Source: Caldilinea sp. CFX5
GTDB lineage: Bacteria > Chloroflexota > Anaerolineae > Caldilineales > Caldilineaceae
DNA length: 64,000 bases
Direction: 5' to 3'
Assembly: GCA_021405325.1 (NCBI GenBank)
Contig: QWII01000022.1
Location: 1 to 64,000 of the forward strand
The notes under the pieces were generated by a model. It saw only the letters and a program-made list of their open reading frames with translations. It had not been told where the DNA came from and did not search any database. The position numbers and the translations under genes were made by a program. Positions 43,492 to 53,766 of the stretch are shown here, piece after piece. Numbering within the stretch: position 1 is the first letter of the stretch; each line of letters begins with the position of its first letter.

Positions 43492-44718
43492 ATGGCTTTG
43501 GGAAAATTATGGATTATTGCCTATCGCGATTTGCTGCGCAACCGGCGGCGCTCGTTCTTTACCGGGTTGGCGGTTGCGTTGGGGTTGGCGCTATTAATTG
43601 TGTTGAACGGTTATATTGCCGGGGTAATGGAAGGTTCGTTGCAAAACAGCATTCGCTTGCAGACGGGTCATCTCCAGTTACGCACCCCAACCTATACCGA
43701 AGAGAAGGTGAGTCTACAATGGAAAGACTTGCTCGATAACCCGGATGAAACCGTTGCGCGCGCCCGTGCCTTACCGGCGGTGCAGGCGGCGGCGCCGGTC
43801 CTTTGGGCCACAGGGATTCTCAACACGGCGGACGAGTCGAGCGGGGTGCGCGTCTATGGGATTGACACCACGTCGGCCCTCTATGCACCAATTCAAAGCG
43901 GCATGGTGGCCGGCGCTTTCTTGCGCGCCGATGACCGTAACGGGATCCTGCTTGGGCAGCATCTGGCCGATAATCTGGGGGTTGGCGTCGATCAGAAAGT
44001 GAGTTTGACCATTGTCAACGCCGATGGCGCACCGGAAGAGGGCATCTTCACCATTCGCGGCCTCTTTAACACCGGCATTCCCAGCTACGATGATAGCGCA
44101 CTCTTTATGCCGCTTTCCAAGGCGCAAGCCTTTACCCGCACCGGGGGCCGCGCCAGCGCCATTATGCTGTTGTTGCAGCAGCAGAACGACGCCGACAGCG
44201 TTGGCGCCGCTCTGGCGTCGCCGACGATCAGGGCGCTCACCTGGCGTGATCTCAATGCCGTTTTTCTACAAATGATGGAAACCGGTCTGGGCTTTTATGT
44301 GATTTTGGATGGGATTGTCATCCTGATCGTCGCCGTGATCATTGCCAACACGCTGCTCATGGCGGTCTTTGAGCGGATTCGGGAAATGGGCATCCTGGCG
44401 GCGCTTGGTATGAAGCGCGGTCAGATTCGCTTGATGTTTCTGCTCGAAGCGGCGATTTTGGGGTTGGCGGGGGTGGTTGTCGGCATTGGCATTGGTTGCG
44501 CCGGGGTGGCCTACCTGGCAACCGCCGGTATTCCCATTGGCGACATCGGCGCGGCGGCCAACGGCATTGCGATTAGCACCGTTCTCTATGCCCGCTTTGT
44601 CCCCGGCACCTTTGCGGCGCTGTCGGCCTGGACCTTGGTGATTATTTTGTTGGCATCACTCTATCCCGCCTGGTTTGCCGCCCGTCTGGAGCCGGTTGAT
44701 GCATTACGTTCCGCCTAG
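43492..44718 (+). CDS. ABC transporter permease, FtsX/MacB type (2)
   Basis: The 408-residue second permease has the same layout: first helix [22 protein letters not shown], external domain, then three helices with [31 protein letters not shown] precedes the ATG. It is more diverged in the external domain than in the helices, so the pair likely forms a heterodimer with the ATPase encoded 11 bp downstream. Confidence 0.88.
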   Translation: MALGKLWIIAYRDLLRNRRRSFFTGLAVALGLALLIVLNGYIAGVMEGSLQNSIRLQTGHLQLRTPTYTEEKVSLQWKDLLDNPDETVARARALPAVQAAAPVLWATGILNTADESSGVRVYGIDTTSALYAPIQSGMVAGAFLRADDRNGILLGQHLADNLGVGVDQKVSLTIVNADGAPEEGIFTIRGLFNTGIPSYDDSALFMPLSKAQAFTRTGGRASAIMLLLQQQNDADSVGAALASPTIRALTWRDLNAVFLQMMETGLGFYVILDGIVILIVAVIIANTLLMAVFERIREMGILAALGMKRGQIRLMFLLEAAILGLAGVVVGIGIGCAGVAYLATAGIPIGDIGAAANGIAISTVLYARFVPGTFAALSAWTLVIILLASLYPAWFAARLEPVDALRSA

Positions 44719-44729
44719 AGGAGTGGGTT

Positions 44730-45428
44730 ATGGCAATGATTCAGGTTGAAAATGCAACCAAAATTTATACGATTGGCGAAGTAGAAACGCGCGCGTTGGA
44801 TGGCGTCAACCTCGCCATCGAGCCGGGGGAGTTTACGGCTTTAACCGGCCCTTCCGGCTCCGGCAAGACGACCCTGCTCCAACTGATGGGCTGTCTTGAC
44901 AAACCGAACAGCGGCGCGGTGAAGATCAACGGGCAAGATGTCACCCAGCTCACGGCCAATCAACGCGCCGACCTGCGCCGCGACGAGATCGGCTTTATCT
45001 TCCAGTTTTTCGCCCTGGTGCCGGTCTTGAGCGCCTATGAAAATGTCGAACTGCCGCTGTTGCTCAGTGGCGTCGGCGCCAAAGAGCGGCGACAACGGGT
45101 GATGGCGATGTTGGCGGCCGTCGGTCTGGCCGACCGCGCCAACCATCGCCCGGACCAGATGAGCGGCGGGCAGCAACAGCGGGTAGCCATTGCTCGTGCG
45201 CTGGCGCCCAAGCCCTTGTTGGTGCTGGCCGACGAACCGACCGCCAACCTCGACACCGCCAATGGTGAACAGGCAATGGCGATCATGCAGCGGCTCAACC
45301 AGGAGACCGGCACCGCCTTCATCTTCGCCACCCATGACCCGCGCGTCATGGCTTTTGCCCGCCGCAAGGTGATCATGCGCGACGGCAAGATCATGGATGA
45401 CGGTATCACAAACGGGGTTCATAGCTAA
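44730..45428 (+). CDS. ABC transporter ATP-binding protein (LolD/MacB-like)
   Basis: The 232-residue ATPase has Walker [13 protein letters not shown]-loop IFQFFALVP, signature [15 protein letters not shown], Walker [14 protein letters not shown] and the H-loop in [20 protein letters not shown] precedes the ATG. Length and motifs match the LolD/MacB-type ATPases that work with FtsX permeases. A hairpin gap separates it from the fusion-protein gene. Confidence 0.93.
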   Translation: MAMIQVENATKIYTIGEVETRALDGVNLAIEPGEFTALTGPSGSGKTTLLQLMGCLDKPNSGAVKINGQDVTQLTANQRADLRRDEIGFIFQFFALVPVLSAYENVELPLLLSGVGAKERRQRVMAMLAAVGLADRANHRPDQMSGGQQQRVAIARALAPKPLLVLADEPTANLDTANGEQAMAIMQRLNQETGTAFIFATHDPRVMAFARRKVIMRDGKIMDDGITNGVHS

Positions 45429-45431
45429 GAA

Positions 45432-45503
45432 AATCAAAGATTGCGCAGATTACGCAGATTTTTTCTCTTTTTTTAATCTGCGCAATCTGCGCAATCTTTG
45501 ATT
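45432..45503. repeat. 29-bp-arm hairpin inside the ABC operon
   Basis: AATCAAAGATTGCGCAGATT at the left and AATCTGCGCAATCTTTGATT at the right; the arms are made of ATCTGCGCA microrepeats around a T-rich loop. It could reduce transcription into the next gene. Confidence 0.8.
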
Positions 45504-45537
45504 AAAGGATTGATCGGTGTGATGAAGGAGTTCGATC

Positions 45538-46833
45538 ATGTGTGGCAGATTTTGGCGTGGCGGGGTAGTGGTACTTCTGCTGGTGGCGGCTTGCGCCCGG
45601 CAGCCGACGCCAACACCAACCCCGGTTGTGACCGCTGCGCCTACGGTTGACAACGCGCTGCCTGGCGGTAATGTGACCGCTTCCGGTGAAGTGGCGCCAA
45701 CCGGTAAGGCAATTTTGAGTTTTCCGGCGGCTGGACGGGTGCAGACCATTGAGACGGTTGTCGGTGAGACTGTCGCTGCCGGTGCGCCTTTGGTGACGCT
45801 GGAACGCGCCAGCGCCCAGGCGGAGGTTGCCCAAGCGCAAGCTGCACTGTTTCAAGCCCAAGCACAACTGGCGGCAATTGTGGCCGGCCCGCGCCCCCAG
45901 GAGATTGAACGGGCAAAAGCGGATTTGGCAGCGACGCAGGCGCAACTGGACGCCTTGACCGAACCGGCGCGCCCGGCGGAAGTGGCTGCCGCCCGCGCTG
46001 CCGTAACCGCAGCCCAAGCGGCGCTCCAACAGTTATCCGCCGGGCCACAGGAGGAGGAACGGATCGCGGCGCTTGCTACCCTCTCGAATGCCAAAGCCGC
46101 GTTGCAACAGGCGCAGTCGGCCTACAATAAAGTTTCTTGGGCCAACGACATCGGCGCCCGTCCCGAAAGCCGTCAATTGCAGGAAGCGACCAACAACTAT
46201 GAGGCGGCTCAGGCGCGGTACGACGCCCTCTTTGCCGGGCCGACGGCGGATCAGGCGGCGGCAGCCCGCGCCCAACTGCAACAGGCTCAGGCCACCCTGA
46301 CGCAACTGTTAACACCCGGCAGTCCCAGCCAGATCGCCGCCGCCGAAGCGCAGGTGCGCAGTGCCCAAGCTACCTTCGATCTCCTGACCGCCGCCGCGCG
46401 TGATGAAACCATCGCCACCGCGTCCGCCACCGTGGCCGCGGCCGAAGCTGTCCTGCAACGCGCCGAGGCGACCCTGGCCCATACGGCATTGCACGCCCCC
46501 TTTGCCGGCACGGTGACAGCCGTCAGTGTCAACGTAGGTGAAATGGTGCAACCGGGTCAGGTCGTCTTGACCCTGGCGGATCTGACGCACCTCGAAGTGA
46601 CGACCACTGACTTGAGCGAACGCGACATCGGTCGGGTACAGGTCGGGCAGGCGGCCACGGTCTTTATTGAAGCGCTGGGTGACGAGTTTCCGGGCAAGGT
46701 GACGCGCATTGCCGACCAGGCCACCATCATCGGTGGCGATGTGGTCTACCCGGTGACCATCCAGTTGGACGCCCAGCCGCCAGGGTTGCGCTGGGGTATG
46801 AGCGCCCAGGTGGAGATTCAGACCACGGAATAA
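45538..46833 (+). CDS. HlyD/MFP-type periplasmic adaptor lipoprotein
   Basis: The 431-residue protein has a lipobox ending LVAAC, a TPTPTP linker, a biotinyl-lipoyl-like half (AAGAPLVTLE), long Ala/Gln-rich coiled-coil arms (about 75-300), and the second lipoyl half, HAPFAGTVTAVSVNVGEMVQPG. It closes with a beta-barrel (FPGKVTRIADQ). AAGGAG lies before the ATG. Such adaptors cap MacB-type permeases. In a single-membrane or atypical envelope it may extend from the membrane without a TolC partner, which is not seen here. It is the last gene of the export block. Confidence 0.88.
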   Translation: MCGRFWRGGVVVLLLVAACARQPTPTPTPVVTAAPTVDNALPGGNVTASGEVAPTGKAILSFPAAGRVQTIETVVGETVAAGAPLVTLERASAQAEVAQAQAALFQAQAQLAAIVAGPRPQEIERAKADLAATQAQLDALTEPARPAEVAAARAAVTAAQAALQQLSAGPQEEERIAALATLSNAKAALQQAQSAYNKVSWANDIGARPESRQLQEATNNYEAAQARYDALFAGPTADQAAAARAQLQQAQATLTQLLTPGSPSQIAAAEAQVRSAQATFDLLTAAARDETIATASATVAAAEAVLQRAEATLAHTALHAPFAGTVTAVSVNVGEMVQPGQVVLTLADLTHLEVTTTDLSERDIGRVQVGQAATVFIEALGDEFPGKVTRIADQATIIGGDVVYPVTIQLDAQPPGLRWGMSAQVEIQTTE

Positions 46834-46843
46834 TTATAGCGTG

Positions 46844-47248
46844 TTAGGGCAAAACCAGCGTTTCGCCGGGGTGGATGACATCCGGGTTGGTGAGTTGGGG
46901 GTTGACAGCCAGGATGGCCTGCACCGTTGTGTTGTGGCGCCGGGCGATCTCCCCCAACCAATCCCCCGGCTGCACTACATAAACGGCGGATCCCGGTTGC
47001 AAGGTCGGCATGGTTAACGACGGTGATGTGTTGCCAACCGCGGGATTCACAGCGGTGGGGTTGACAATGAGTTGAACTGTCGGCGCCACACTCAAATTGG
47101 GTGTTGGCGTCACCGACAGCACCGCCCCGTTATTGTTGAGAAGCTGCGGCTCAGCGGCGATTTCGGGCGTGGCCGCCGACGCCAGAACGAGGAGAATCAG
47201 GATCAGAAAGAGTACCACGGCAAGAAAGCCCGGCCAACCGTCATTCAT
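46844..47248 (-). CDS. Membrane-anchored LysM protein
   Basis: The 134-residue protein has one N-terminal membrane helix (FLAVVLFLILILLVLASA), a Thr/Pro/Asn-rich linker, and one C-terminal LysM domain (YVVQPGDWLGEIARRHNTTVQAILAVN and on, to GETLVLP). GGGAGG is 5 bases before the ATG at 47248, better than upstream alternatives. LysM binds peptidoglycan or chitin-like sugars, so it probably ties the membrane to the wall. Its 3' end is convergent with the adaptor gene. Confidence 0.82.
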   Translation of the reverse strand: MNDGWPGFLAVVLFLILILLVLASAATPEIAAEPQLLNNNGAVLSVTPTPNLSVAPTVQLIVNPTAVNPAVGNTSPSLTMPTLQPGSAVYVVQPGDWLGEIARRHNTTVQAILAVNPQLTNPDVIHPGETLVLP

Positions 47249-47410
47249 CGCACCCTCCCGCTGTCCGCTGCTCATCCCATAGCATCGATCCGCGCATGAT
47301 CGGCAATATGCAACTTGCCGATTCATTCTATACCCCGGTTCAATCAAAAGATAGAGGGCTGGAGTACAATTTCGATTCGCCGATGGCGCGTCACCCAATC
47401 CACCTCTCCT

Positions 47411-47527
47411 ATGAAAATAATAGGGATGCCACAGATTGTGCCGATTCACTATGAGAAAAATCTGCCCAATCGGCGTAATCTCTGTTGCATTTTCATCGTT
47501 ATCGGTGTCGAAGGCATATAACCTGTT
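47411..47527. repeat. 117-bp repeat, copy 2
   Basis: It matches 30467-30583 base by base over most of its length, including the ends ATGAAAATA/ATTTTCAT and the tail with GGTGTCGAAG and TAACCTGTT. The central part is more diverged. Confidence 0.75.
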
Positions 47528-47554
47528 TAACTCTGGACGGAGTGAACTGTGGGT

Positions 47555-48271
47555 TTATAGGGCACTCCCAAAGACACCAACAGTTGGTCGCGTGGTGCTT
47601 TTGCCGTTGCTCGTTCCCCAGATGGTAAAGCCTTCGGCGGCGCGGGCAAGCAGGGCGCGCACCTCCTCATCGCGCACTTGAGAAAAATCGCCATACCAGA
47701 GACCAACGCCAAAGAAAGGCTCAGGCGTTGCCAGACAGACAACGCGGTCAACGCGATTGGCAAAGAGTTCGCAGCTTTCGGCAGCCGCGACAGGCACGGC
47801 CACCACAATTTGGGCCGGTGCATGGGCGCGCAAAGCGGCCACTGCGGCGGCCATGCTGGCCCCCGTTGCCAGCCCATCATCAACCAGAATAATGATCTGT
47901 TGCTGCAACGTTGGTAATGGCCGGTCAGCGCGATACGCTTGTTCGCGTCGCGCCAACTCCCGTTCCTCGCGCTGACTGACGGCTTCGATGATTTCAGGAG
48001 GAATGCGCAGGGCGTCGATCACTTCTTTGTTCAAAATGCGCACACCACCGGAAGCAATCGCCCCCATGGCCAACTCTTCATGGCCCGGCAGCCCCAACTT
48101 GCGCACCAGAAAGACATCAAGCGGGGCATGGAGCGCTTGAGCCACGGCAAAGGCAACCGGCACCCCCCCACGCGGCAAACCCAGGACAACCACAGCGGGC
48201 TGTCCTCTATAATCGCTAAGTTTTTGCGCCAACTGCCGGCCGGCATCGGCGCGGTCTTGAAAAAGTAGCAT
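47555..48271 (-). CDS. Phosphoribosyltransferase-domain protein
   Basis: The 238-residue protein has the PRPP loop IIILVDDGLATGASM near residue 125 and the early GLPRGGVPVAFAVA segment. This long single-domain form (often listed as a putative phosphoribosyl transferase next to dienelactone hydrolases) has no proven substrate. The C-terminal 25 residues, after FTIWGTSNG, are not conserved in appearance. The ribosome-binding site is weak. A conserved upstream word at 48393-48422 is shared with the fasciclin gene. Confidence 0.8.
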   Translation of the reverse strand: MLLFQDRADAGRQLAQKLSDYRGQPAVVVLGLPRGGVPVAFAVAQALHAPLDVFLVRKLGLPGHEELAMGAIASGGVRILNKEVIDALRIPPEIIEAVSQREERELARREQAYRADRPLPTLQQQIIILVDDGLATGASMAAAVAALRAHAPAQIVVAVPVAAAESCELFANRVDRVVCLATPEPFFGVGLWYGDFSQVRDEEVRALLARAAEGFTIWGTSNGKSTTRPTVGVFGSAL

Positions 48272-48590
48272 ACCTTTGCCCCTATTGCGCCTCTACAGCC
48301 CCGGCTCCGGACAAATCGATCCGGACAAATCAAAACGTCCAATAATTCTTGTCTAGCACCCTAAACCATAGCATCAAATGCAAAAGACAGCCATAGAGTA
48401 AGATACAAAGAAGGGTATAAAGCGAGCATAGATCGCGGGCCACTGTGTCGCGTCGACAGTCGGCAAGCTTGTAGAGCTGGAAAAATAGCCCGGTTTATAC
48501 CCGCCGCTTATGCCACGATGGATGGCGCGGAGCGCATTCCGGCTTATAGTGTATGCTGAGGAGCTGATACACAAACAAGAGGAGCAACCG
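48272..48590. other. Divergent intergenic region, about 320 bp
   Basis: It holds the 48393-48422 word (see the separate entry) and, near the plus-strand gene, GAGGAGCTG and GAGGAGC signals. No small gene is supported. Confidence 0.5.
48393..48422 (-). promoter_or_regulatory. Conserved upstream word shared with the fasciclin gene
   Basis: On the minus strand CTTTATACCCTTCTTTGTAT continues with CTTA; the block at 60624-60652 reads CTTTCTATCCTTCTTTATAT, then CTTA. Both lie about 120 bp upstream of a minus-strand start. They could be a shared promoter element; TATCTTA might be a -10 region. Confidence 0.4.
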
Positions 48591-48989
48591 ATGCAATACG
48601 ATGAATTCTTGACACGCGTGCAGAGCCGTGCGCAGCTAACAACGCCGGCAGAAGCCGAACGCGTAACGCAGACCGTGCTGGGCGTCCTGGGCGAACGGCT
48701 CTACCGCACCGTCTGCGATCACCTGGCGGCGCAGTTGCCCAAGGAGATGAAGGGGTTTTTGTACAATGCGCAGCCACCGGAAAATACGTGGCGTGACGTG
48801 CAGCAGTTCGACCTACCGGAATTTTACCATCGGGTTGGGGCGCGCTTAAAGATCGGCAACCCGGCCGCGCTGCGCCAGAGCCAGGCGGTGATGGCCGTGG
48901 TGCAGGAAGCGGTTTCTCCTGGCATCATAGAGAATGTGCTGGCTGAATTGCCCGCTGCGTTTAACGAGCTGTTTGCGCAAACGGCTTAG
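48591..48989 (+). CDS. DUF2267-family protein
   Basis: The 132-residue protein begins MQYDEFLTRVQSRAQL with AGAGGAGCAACCG before the ATG. It has the DUF2267 pattern: paired helices with LGVLGERLYRTVCDHLAAQLPKEM, then FYHRVGARL and IENVLAELPAAFNELF. Members are small helical proteins of unknown role often found beside stress genes. It is followed by a large hairpin and by the convergent merR gene. Confidence 0.78.
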   Translation: MQYDEFLTRVQSRAQLTTPAEAERVTQTVLGVLGERLYRTVCDHLAAQLPKEMKGFLYNAQPPENTWRDVQQFDLPEFYHRVGARLKIGNPAALRQSQAVMAVVQEAVSPGIIENVLAELPAAFNELFAQTA

Positions 48990-49009
48990 TCTATTCCAAA
49001 GAAAGGAAT

Positions 49010-49085
49010 CCCGTAGGGGCGTCCCCTTGCGGGCGCCCCCAATTCTTATCGAGCCGGGGCGCCTGCAAGGGGACGCCCCTACGGG
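49010..49085. repeat. 30-bp-arm GC-rich hairpin
   Basis: CCCGTAGGGGCGTCCCCTTG and its complement pair over 30 bp with one mismatch around a 16-base loop. It lies between convergent genes and is a likely bidirectional terminator or a dispersed repeat. Confidence 0.8.
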
Positions 49086-49108
49086 AGATTTTATTGTTTG
49101 CAAGCGCC

Positions 49109-49504
49109 TTAGCGCCACCCACTCTCTACGGCCGCTTGTTGGCGGAGCTGGTGGATCGTCGTTTGCAGTTCGCGCTCGCGCGCCAGCATCTGTCGGCGGA
49201 ACTCTTCGAGGGTGCGCTGCAAGTCAAAGAGTTGAGTGCGCATGTGCAAGACCACTTCGACAGCCTCCAGGCTCAGATGCGCTTCGGCCCGCAACCGTTG
49301 GATACAGGCGAGCCGTTCGACATCGGCGGCGCTATAGATCCAACGGTTGTCGGCGCTTTGCGTGGGCGTCACCAACCCGGCCTGCCGATAGCGCTCCAAT
49401 GTGCGCAGGGTAAGGCCGGCCAGCCTGGCGGCATCGGCAGGCGCATAGCGCAGCTCGCGATCCGGGTGGTGCAGCAGGGTTTGGGTAGTCAGGCTAGAAG
49501 TCAT
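49109..49504 (-). CDS. MerR-family regulator, HspR-like
   Basis: The 131-residue protein has an N-terminal MerR winged helix (YAPADAARLAGLTLRTLERYRQAGLV) and then a coiled-coil dimer helix. Its ATG overlaps the DnaJ stop as ATGA. In actinobacteria the dnaK operon ends with hspR, which encodes a MerR-type repressor; the same order here makes an HspR-like role probable. No classical HAIR element is visible upstream of any gene in the operon. Confidence 0.78.
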   Translation of the reverse strand: MTSSLTTQTLLHHPDRELRYAPADAARLAGLTLRTLERYRQAGLVTPTQSADNRWIYSAADVERLACIQRLRAEAHLSLEAVEVVLHMRTQLFDLQRTLEEFRRQMLARERELQTTIHQLRQQAAVESGWR

Positions 49505-50496
49505 GAACTACTCTCCCGTAATTGTTCAAAGAGCCGTCGTTGCGCCGGTGTGAGTTGAGTCGGCAGGCGCACAGCGACGGTGGCATAGAGATCGCCCCGC
49601 TGTTCAGGGGTGCGCAGATGGGGCATACCGAGATGGCGCAACCGAAAGACGCGCCCATTTTGCGTGCCGGCCGGGATATTCAAGACAACCGGGCGTTCCA
49701 GCGTCGGCACCTCCGCTTCACCGCCAAGCACGGCTATGTAGAGATCGACCGACACATCGACATGTAAGTCATCCCCTTCGCGCCGGAAGCGCGGATGGGG
49801 CGCCACCACAACATTCAGGTAGAGATCGCCGGGCGGCCCCCCGTTGCGTCCCGGCGCGCCTTTGCCGCTCACACGCACACGCGACCCCGTATCCACCCCC
49901 CGCGGCGTCCGCACTTCAATCCGCTGCCCATCTTCATAACTCAGGACGCGTTCGGCGCCGGTGAAGGCTTCTGCCAGCGTCAGCTCGACGGTGGCCTCAA
50001 TGTCGCTGCCCCGGCGCGGGCGGGGCTGGCCGCGCTCGCCGCCGGCGCCCGCTCGGCCACCGCTAAAGAGCGAATCAAAGAAATCGGAGAAGTCGGCGTC
50101 GCCGCCGGTCGTTGTGCGCGCACCGCCCATGCCACCACCCATGCCGCCGAAGATCGCTTCAAACTCTTCCGGCGACATGGTGCGGCTTTGGCGGCGTTGG
50201 CCGCCCCCGGCATAGGCTTGACTGCGGGCGAACTCCTCCGGGCTGATGCCGGCTTCTTGCGCCCGTTGATATTGCTCCCACTGGGCGCCAAAGCGATCAT
50301 AGAGTTGGCGCTTCTCCGGGTCGGATAGTACCGTATAGGCTTCGTTGATCTCTTTGAACTTCTGTTCCGCCTCGGCGTTGCCGGGATTGATGTCGGGGTG
50401 ATGCTGGCGCGCCAGTTTGCGGAAGGCGGTGCGGATCTCTTTTTCGGTTGCCCCTTTGGCGATGCCGAGGATACTGTAGTAGTCTTTATACTCCAC
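49501..50496 (-). CDS. DnaJ/CbpA-type co-chaperone
   Basis: The 331-residue protein has an N-terminal J-domain (residues 4-70, with HHPD), a Gly-rich linker (about 95-150), and two C-terminal beta-sandwich substrate domains (IEATVELTLAEAFTG onward). The Cys-rich zinc finger of classic DnaJ is absent, so it is of the CbpA type. It lies 15 bp downstream of dnaK and stimulates DnaK ATP hydrolysis. It overlaps the merR gene by 4 bp. Confidence 0.93.
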   Translation of the reverse strand: MEYKDYYSILGIAKGATEKEIRTAFRKLARQHHPDINPGNAEAEQKFKEINEAYTVLSDPEKRQLYDRFGAQWEQYQRAQEAGISPEEFARSQAYAGGGQRRQSRTMSPEEFEAIFGGMGGGMGGARTTTGGDADFSDFFDSLFSGGRAGAGGERGQPRPRRGSDIEATVELTLAEAFTGAERVLSYEDGQRIEVRTPRGVDTGSRVRVSGKGAPGRNGGPPGDLYLNVVVAPHPRFRREGDDLHVDVSVDLYIAVLGGEAEVPTLERPVVLNIPAGTQNGRVFRLRHLGMPHLRTPEQRGDLYATVAVRLPTQLTPAQRRLFEQLRESSS

Positions 50497-50511
50497 AGCG
50501 CTGCTGCTTCC

Positions 50512-52413
50512 TTATACCGGGCGGTACTCGCCCTCGACCACATCTTCATCCTCTTCGCCGGCGCCATTGTGTGAGGGGCCGGCTTGCGCCCCTGGTTGTT
50601 CGCCCGGCTGTTGATACATCTGTTGGCTCAAGGCATGGCTGGCCTGTTGCAGTTGCTCGGTCAGTTGACGGATGCGGTTGCGGTCATCACCCGGCATGGC
50701 TTGCTGCAAGTCGTTGATCGTCTGTTCAATGCGGTCGCGATCGGCTGCCGGCACCCGATCCCCCAGGTCGCGCAGCGCTTTTTCGGTGGCGTAGATCAGA
50801 CTGTCGGCCTGATTGCGCGCTTCGACCAACTCGCGATGGGCGCGGTCTTCCGCCTCATGCGCCTTGGCCTCGCGCACCAGGCGATCCACTTCGCTGGAAT
50901 CCAGGTTGGTTGTCGCCGTGATCTTGACGCTCTGCTCTTTGCCGCTCGCCTTGTCTCTGGCGGTGACATTGAGAATGCCGTTGGCGTCAATGTCAAAGGT
51001 GACTTCCACCTGCGGCACACCACGCGGCGCCGGCGGAATGCCGTCGAGCCGGAAGTTGCCCAGCAGTTTGTTGTCCTGCGCCATGGGGCGTTCGCCCTGG
51101 AGAACATGAATGTCAACAGCGCTCTGGTTGTCCTCGGCGGTGCTAAAAGTTTCGGTCTTGCGCGTGGGGATCGTGGTATTACGCGTAATGAGGGTGGTCA
51201 TCACGCCTCCCAACGTCTCAAGCCCCAGGCTCAACGGCGTGACATCCAGCAGCAGCAGTTCTTCGACTTCACCCCCCAACACCCCGGCCTGCAAGGCGGC
51301 GCCGACGGCAACCACTTCATCGGGGTTGACGCCGCGATGGGGTTCCTTGCCGGTGAGGTTGCGCACCAACTCCTGGATCATGGGCATCCGCGTCGAGCCG
51401 CCGACGAGGATCACTTCATCCAGAGCGGTCGCTTTTAGGTTGGCGTCGCGCAGGGCATTTTCAAAGGGGGTGCGGCAGCGTTGCACCAGGTCTTCGGTCA
51501 ACTGCTCAAACTTGCTGCGCGTCAAGGTCATGGCCAGGTGTTTGGGGCCGGTGGCGTCGGCAGTAATAAAGGGCAGATTGATCTCGCTCTGGGGGGTGGA
51601 GGAGAGTTCAATTTTGGCCCGTTCCGCCGCTTCGCGCAAGCGTTGGAGCGCCTGGCGATCCTGGCGCAGATCAATGCCTTGATCGCGCTTAAATTCCGCC
51701 GTGAGCCAATCGACAATGCGCTCGTCCCAGTCGTCACCGCCCAGGTGGGTGTCGCCGTTGGTGGCTTCGACCTCGACCACTCCCTCGCCCACATCGAGCA
51801 CGGAGACATCGAAGGTGCCGCCGCCCAAGTCCCAAACCAAAATGCGCTGGTCTTGCTTCTTATCCAGCCCATAGGCGATGGCCGCGGCCGTCGGCTCGTT
51901 GATAATGCGCAGCACCTCCAGACCGGCAATCTGGCCGGCGTCCTTGGTGGCCTGGCGCTGGCTATCGTTGAAGTAGGCCGGCACAGTGATGACCGCCTGT
52001 TTTACATCTTCGCCCAGGTAGGCTTCAGCGTCGCGTTTGAGCTTGCCCAGAATCATAGCGCTGATTTCCTGGGGCGTGTAGGTGCGATCTTTGGCCGGGA
52101 TCGCGACGCGAGCGTCCTTGGTCGGCCCGGCCACAATTTTATAGGGCACCATTTCCATCGTGCGCTTGGTCTCCGGCTCGTCTATACTACGACCCATCAA
52201 CCGTTTGATAGAAAAGATCGTGTTCTCCGGGTTGACCACGGCCTGCCGTTTGGCGGTGACGCCCACCAGCCGTTCCCCTCCTTTGGTAAACGCTACCACC
52301 GACGGCGTCAAGCGTCCGCCTTCGGCGTTGGGAATCACCGTCGGCTCACCGCCTTCCATCACGGCGACGACACTGTTGGTGGTGCCCAGGTCAATGCCGA
52401 TAATTTTTGCCAT
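50512..52413 (-). CDS. dnaK: Molecular chaperone DnaK (Hsp70)
   Basis: The 633-residue Hsp70 starts [31 protein letters not shown] precedes the ATG at 52413. It has the nucleotide-binding domain ([22 protein letters not shown]), the substrate-binding domain ([14 protein letters not shown]), and a short lid with a Gln/Gly-rich end finishing [11 protein letters not shown]. It refolds and protects proteins with DnaJ and GrpE. No grpE is present in the operon. It sits 19 bp after apgM. Confidence 0.98.
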   Translation of the reverse strand: MAKIIGIDLGTTNSVVAVMEGGEPTVIPNAEGGRLTPSVVAFTKGGERLVGVTAKRQAVVNPENTIFSIKRLMGRSIDEPETKRTMEMVPYKIVAGPTKDARVAIPAKDRTYTPQEISAMILGKLKRDAEAYLGEDVKQAVITVPAYFNDSQRQATKDAGQIAGLEVLRIINEPTAAAIAYGLDKKQDQRILVWDLGGGTFDVSVLDVGEGVVEVEATNGDTHLGGDDWDERIVDWLTAEFKRDQGIDLRQDRQALQRLREAAERAKIELSSTPQSEINLPFITADATGPKHLAMTLTRSKFEQLTEDLVQRCRTPFENALRDANLKATALDEVILVGGSTRMPMIQELVRNLTGKEPHRGVNPDEVVAVGAALQAGVLGGEVEELLLLDVTPLSLGLETLGGVMTTLITRNTTIPTRKTETFSTAEDNQSAVDIHVLQGERPMAQDNKLLGNFRLDGIPPAPRGVPQVEVTFDIDANGILNVTARDKASGKEQSVKITATTNLDSSEVDRLVREAKAHEAEDRAHRELVEARNQADSLIYATEKALRDLGDRVPAADRDRIEQTINDLQQAMPGDDRNRIRQLTEQLQQASHALSQQMYQQPGEQPGAQAGPSHNGAGEEDEDVVEGEYRPV

Positions 52414-52432
52414 AATTTTCCTTGTTTCTACG

Positions 52433-53638
52433 CTACGCCCCAAACTTGGTCAGGCGCAGGGCATTGGCCAACGCTAACGGCATGAGATCCGCCGTTGGGA
52501 AGCGTGGCCCCAACGCACCCAAGGTACAATCGCGTTCACTGAAAATTTCCACCCGATCCGGGCGACAATATTTCGACCAGAGCAGCACAGGTACGGGGTG
52601 CCAACTGTGCTGACCTAGGATGGCCGGTGTAGAGTGGTCGCCGGTGACAAGCAATACGTCCGGCTGCAGACCCAGCAGGTGGGGGATCTGTTCGTCCACC
52701 GCTTCAATAACGGCTACCTTGCGCTCAAAATCGCCATCCTCGCCGGCGCTGTCGGTCTTTTTGATGTGGACAAAGAAGAAGTCAAAGTCGTGCCAATGCT
52801 CGGCCAGGACAGTAAACGCATCGGCCACTGTCTCCCCGGTTGGTAAGGGGGTCATGCCGACCAGTTTGGCCACGCCACGGTACATGGGGTAGGCGGCAAT
52901 GGCGGCGGCGCTGAGGCCAAAGCTCGTCGGAAATGTCGGCCAGTCGGGCCGTTGAGCAAAGCCACGCAGCAAGACCATGTTCGCCGGGTGCTGGTCGGCC
53001 AGCCGCCGCTGCGCCTGCGCTAAGAATTGTTGCACCAGGTTAGCCGTGCGTTCAGCGGCCGGCGCCAAAGCCTGGGGCGGCAATGGCTTTACGCCTGTTT
53101 GCTGCGGGTCGGTGTCACTGACGGCAGCAGACAGCTCTTCTCCACGTAGCACCAGCAGCAGACGATGCTCCTTTTCGGCCTCGACAAAGAGGGTGGCGCC
53201 CGGCAGGTCGATTTGACGCAGCAGTTCACACAATTGTTGACCTTGCTCGGTGGCGATCCGGCCGGCGCGGCGGTCGGTAATGCGGCCTTCGGCGTCGATG
53301 GTGCAGAAGTTGCCACGGGCCGCCACATCTTGGGGCTGCAAGTCAAAATCCAGCCCTAAGGCCGAAAGGACGCCTCGGCCAATCTGATACTGAAGCGGCT
53401 CGTAGCCGAAGAGAGCAAGATGACCCGGTCCACTGCCCGGCGTAATGCCAGGGCCGATGGGTTGATGCAACCCGGAGATGCCCCGGAGCGCAAGCTTATC
53501 CAGATGGGGCGTATTCGCCGCCTCCAGTTCAGTGGCGCCGGCTTCTTTGCGCGGGTGGCCGCCCAGGCCATCCATGACGAGCAGGACAATTTTGGTCTGA
53601 TTGGATTTGTTTAGTTTTTGAATCAGGGCCAGATCCAT
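52433..53638 (-). CDS. apgM: 2,3-bisphosphoglycerate-independent phosphoglycerate mutase, archaeal type
   Basis: The 401-residue alkaline-phosphatase-superfamily enzyme begins [18 protein letters not shown] lies before the ATG at 53638, so the longer frame is rejected. Metal ligands are in [12 protein letters not shown] and LVTGDHSTP, and [14 protein letters not shown] is the family signature. It interconverts 2- and 3-phosphoglycerate in glycolysis. Its place inside a chaperone operon, 19 bp before dnaK, is unusual. Confidence 0.92.
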   Translation of the reverse strand: MDLALIQKLNKSNQTKIVLLVMDGLGGHPRKEAGATELEAANTPHLDKLALRGISGLHQPIGPGITPGSGPGHLALFGYEPLQYQIGRGVLSALGLDFDLQPQDVAARGNFCTIDAEGRITDRRAGRIATEQGQQLCELLRQIDLPGATLFVEAEKEHRLLLVLRGEELSAAVSDTDPQQTGVKPLPPQALAPAAERTANLVQQFLAQAQRRLADQHPANMVLLRGFAQRPDWPTFPTSFGLSAAAIAAYPMYRGVAKLVGMTPLPTGETVADAFTVLAEHWHDFDFFFVHIKKTDSAGEDGDFERKVAVIEAVDEQIPHLLGLQPDVLLVTGDHSTPAILGQHSWHPVPVLLWSKYCRPDRVEIFSERDCTLGALGPRFPTADLMPLALANALRLTKFGA

Positions 53639-53766
53639 GACCGGCTCCCCCTTTTCTAGGATGCAGCGCGGGCAGCAGAATGCATGTGAGCATGGCGGCA
53701 CAGCTCACAGAGAACTGCGCCGCCAGCTTCGACAGCAAAGGCGCCCATGAAAATGAGAGCGGCCAG

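Noticed and set aside
50584..52485. Long plus-strand frames opposite dnaK.
   Set aside because: dnaK is certain on the other strand. Antisense frames over dnaK are a well-known artefact.
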